Source: Beroe forskalii (taxonomy: Eukaryota; Ctenophora; Nuda; Beroida; Beroidae). Taken from it: 64,000 nt of DNA. The stretch covers positions 1 to 64,000 of the forward strand of contig WFMF01000449.1 of assembly GCA_011033025.1 (NCBI GenBank). Direction: 5' to 3'. The translations under genes and the position numbers were made by a program. Shown here in pieces: positions 62,430 through 64,000 of this stretch (position 1 is its first letter; each line of letters starts with the position of its first letter). The notes below the pieces were generated by a model that ran no database searches, was not told where the DNA came from, and saw nothing but the letters and a program-made list of their open reading frames with translations.

Positions 62430-62960
62430 AAAAGGGTCAATGGATCCATTTTTGGTGTTCAATGGACATTGGACAATTTGACATGTCCAATGACTCAATG
62501 AGTCCAATGGATACACAACGGATCCATCTGAGTGGATGAAATGGACAATCACCAAACCTGGTTTGGTGATTGGACAATGGACATCAGTCCGGTATTTTTG
62601 TTCAATGGATCCATTATGCCCAATGGATCCATTATATCCATTGTATTCTATGGATCCATCGAATCCAATGCATCCATTGGACACAATGGGAGACAAAGGA
62701 TCCATTGGTCACGATGGATCCATTGGACTTGGCTTAAGTAGTCACTCAAGCCTGGCAATGTCTGGCATGGCAAGGTGCAACAGTACCTCGTTAAATTGAA
62801 ACTTTCTTTGACCAGAGGTATCTACTGTCACGAAAACCAAGGTCTTGCTCCTTGTTAAGGCAAGCAAGCACAGCGAGCAAACAGAGATGCATATTGCCAT
62901 AGCATGCGAGAAGCATGTCGATTGGACATGATGGATCCATTGGACAAGATTCACAACTCT
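62430..62960. repeat. Cluster of CAATGGATCCATTG-like palindromes
   Basis: Variants of CAATGGATCCATTG and tccattggac recur many times between 62430 and 62735 and again near 62930-62945. Spacing is irregular, so this is not a simple tandem array. The ORFs here on both strands come from this repetition. Confidence 0.75.
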
Positions 62961-63210
62961 TGTGACCCTTTATCCCACAATATTATATCTTGTTTTAATC
63001 GATCCAAATGGTACTTCAATAAACAGTCCCAATGGCTTTTGAAACCGAGTGGCTCAGCAGTCAGCAATTTCAAATTTACATATTTAAATAAATCTTCATT
63101 TTCAAGTAACTTATCAATGATAACTAGAATAATAGCATCATGTCATTATAAAAGTTTCAGATCTTATTGATGATAATAAATGATATTTATATTACAAATA
63201 TGTATTTTTA

Positions 63211-63421
63211 TAGGTCAAAAGCAACTGGTCGAAATGTAGGTAGAAAGGACATGTAGAATGTTTTGAAGCCTCGGTTTTGATGGTTTTCACTACAGAAACT
63301 ACCATTACCTCAACTCTCTTCAATATAGAAACCATGATATGCAATTGCCAAGTCATGAAGGATCTTTATTTAGCTCTTTCGACTTACCTACTTACCTTTT
63401 AGACCTACTTTTCGACCTATG
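63211..63421. mobile_element. MITE with GGTCGAAA-type ends, copy 2
   Basis: The ends aggtcaaaagcaactggtcg and gacctacttttcgaccta are imperfect inverted repeats matching the element at 23804-24052. It is nested in the large inverted-repeat element. No coding potential. Confidence 0.5.
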
Positions 63422-64000
63422 AGTCACATATCAATATTCAGTTAGTGTCTTGTGCCATTTACTGCTGATCTATCCTCCACTTATATCTAACGACAATCTT
63501 TCTGTCATGAATTACAATATTAAGATATTCTGAATATGCAGATTTTCACAGTAAACAGGTAAATCAAACCTAATCAGCTATGATAAGATGTTTTCTCAAA
63601 GTTTGAAACTATGCAAGGGACTTTTTCTGGGAATTCGAGTTGATCATGCAATAAATGCTTTGTGTATGAATAGAATAAACAGTTTTTAGCCCATAACTTT
63701 TTCCTGAGCATTTTAGGATAAATGTTTATCAACAAATCGAATATAAACTAGGCTAAAGTGGTTTTTTCGAGCCATAAAAGAAGTCCTTACGGCCTTCCTG
63801 GACCGAGATATCATGAAAATTACCTGATACATGGCTTGCGCATGGCTCGAAAATTAGTTTTCGCCCACAACTTGTTTCCTGAGCATTTTAGGGCAAATTT
63901 TCATTCCAAATTAAATATAAACATGGCCATTGCGATTCGTTTGAGCCCAAAACGGAGTCTATATGACCTTCCTCGACCGAGATATGAAAATTATCCAATA

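Larger units (their letters stand above)
61030..64000. mobile_element. Large inverted-repeat element with tandem subrepeats, running off the right edge
   Basis: Bases 61240-61741 match the reverse complement of about 63536-64000. The left arm is built from three subrepeats of about 165-200 bp, each with atctcggtc-aggaaggt, gctcaaacga or a related phrase, aaaatgctcaggaaa and ttcgagccatgcgcaagcc. This is the same plan as the KCTD3-intron element but a different family. The centre holds a 270-bp palindrome, a cluster of GGATCC palindromes and a MITE. Some arms continue past the window end. Confidence 0.75.

Noticed and set aside
62334-62799. ORFs on both strands near 62.5 kb (NGSIGHNGSI)
   Set aside because: Encoded by the GGATCC palindrome cluster and open on both strands.

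Overview
The window looks like nuclear DNA of an invertebrate metazoan. The host genes have conserved spliceosomal introns (GT..AG) and are typical of animals: an anoctamin, ARF1, UFL1, KCTD3/SHKBP1, EDEM2, TBC1D20 and a GPCR. Coding exons are mostly GC-rich and lie in AT-rich, repeat-filled intergenic DNA. Degenerate TTAGGG/CCCTAA-like stretches near 22 kb would fit a non-arthropod animal. Species cannot be read from this sequence.

Layout. 1-14 kb is almost all mobile DNA. It holds a two-ORF CR1/Jockey-like LINE on the minus strand, split by a 1523-bp TTAA-flanked element. Next come an RT ORF open for 675 codons and a truncated L2-like LINE next to it. Then follow two copies of another LINE, each joined at its 3' end to a 55-bp satellite. 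One of these copies carries a TA-flanked MITE and the other a Penelope-like fragment with a 15-bp target duplication. 15.7-17.2 kb holds three exons of an anoctamin-like gene (minus). 17.2-27.9 kb is gene-poor, with several MITE-like inverted-repeat elements. 27.9-32.6 kb holds an intronless membrane-anchored protein kinase and a three-exon ARF1. 33.6-38.9 kb is a second, nearly identical copy of the first LINE. 39.9-42.1 kb is an intronless UFL1. 42.6-51.2 kb is a 15-exon KCTD3/SHKBP1 gene (764 aa) whose last intron hosts a 3.4-kb element with about 1.1-kb inverted arms. 51.9-53.5 kb is an orphan type I membrane protein (minus). 55.1-57.2 kb is EDEM2. 57.7-59.3 kb is the first part of TBC1D20, followed by a broken GPCR on the other strand. 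61-64 kb is another large inverted-repeat element that runs off the right edge.

The host genes are not an operon. ARF1 and TBC1D20 share an early-secretory-pathway theme, since TBC1D20 is a Rab1 GAP. EDEM2 and UFL1 both act in ER protein quality control. Adjacency is probably chance.

Two patterns stand out. First, the 55-bp satellite unit is split at one exact point (AGAGAG^ACGGG) by a LINE, and the same 3' junction recurs in a second copy, which suggests a satellite-targeted non-LTR retrotransposon. Second, short tandem duplications cover exon ends in several unrelated host genes. They include CAG|GT splice donors (ARF1 x3 in frame, TBC1D20 x3), acceptors (TBC1D20, KCTD3) and stop/polyA regions (kinase, KCTD3, EDEM2). 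This looks like a local duplication process that continually offers new splice or polyA sites.
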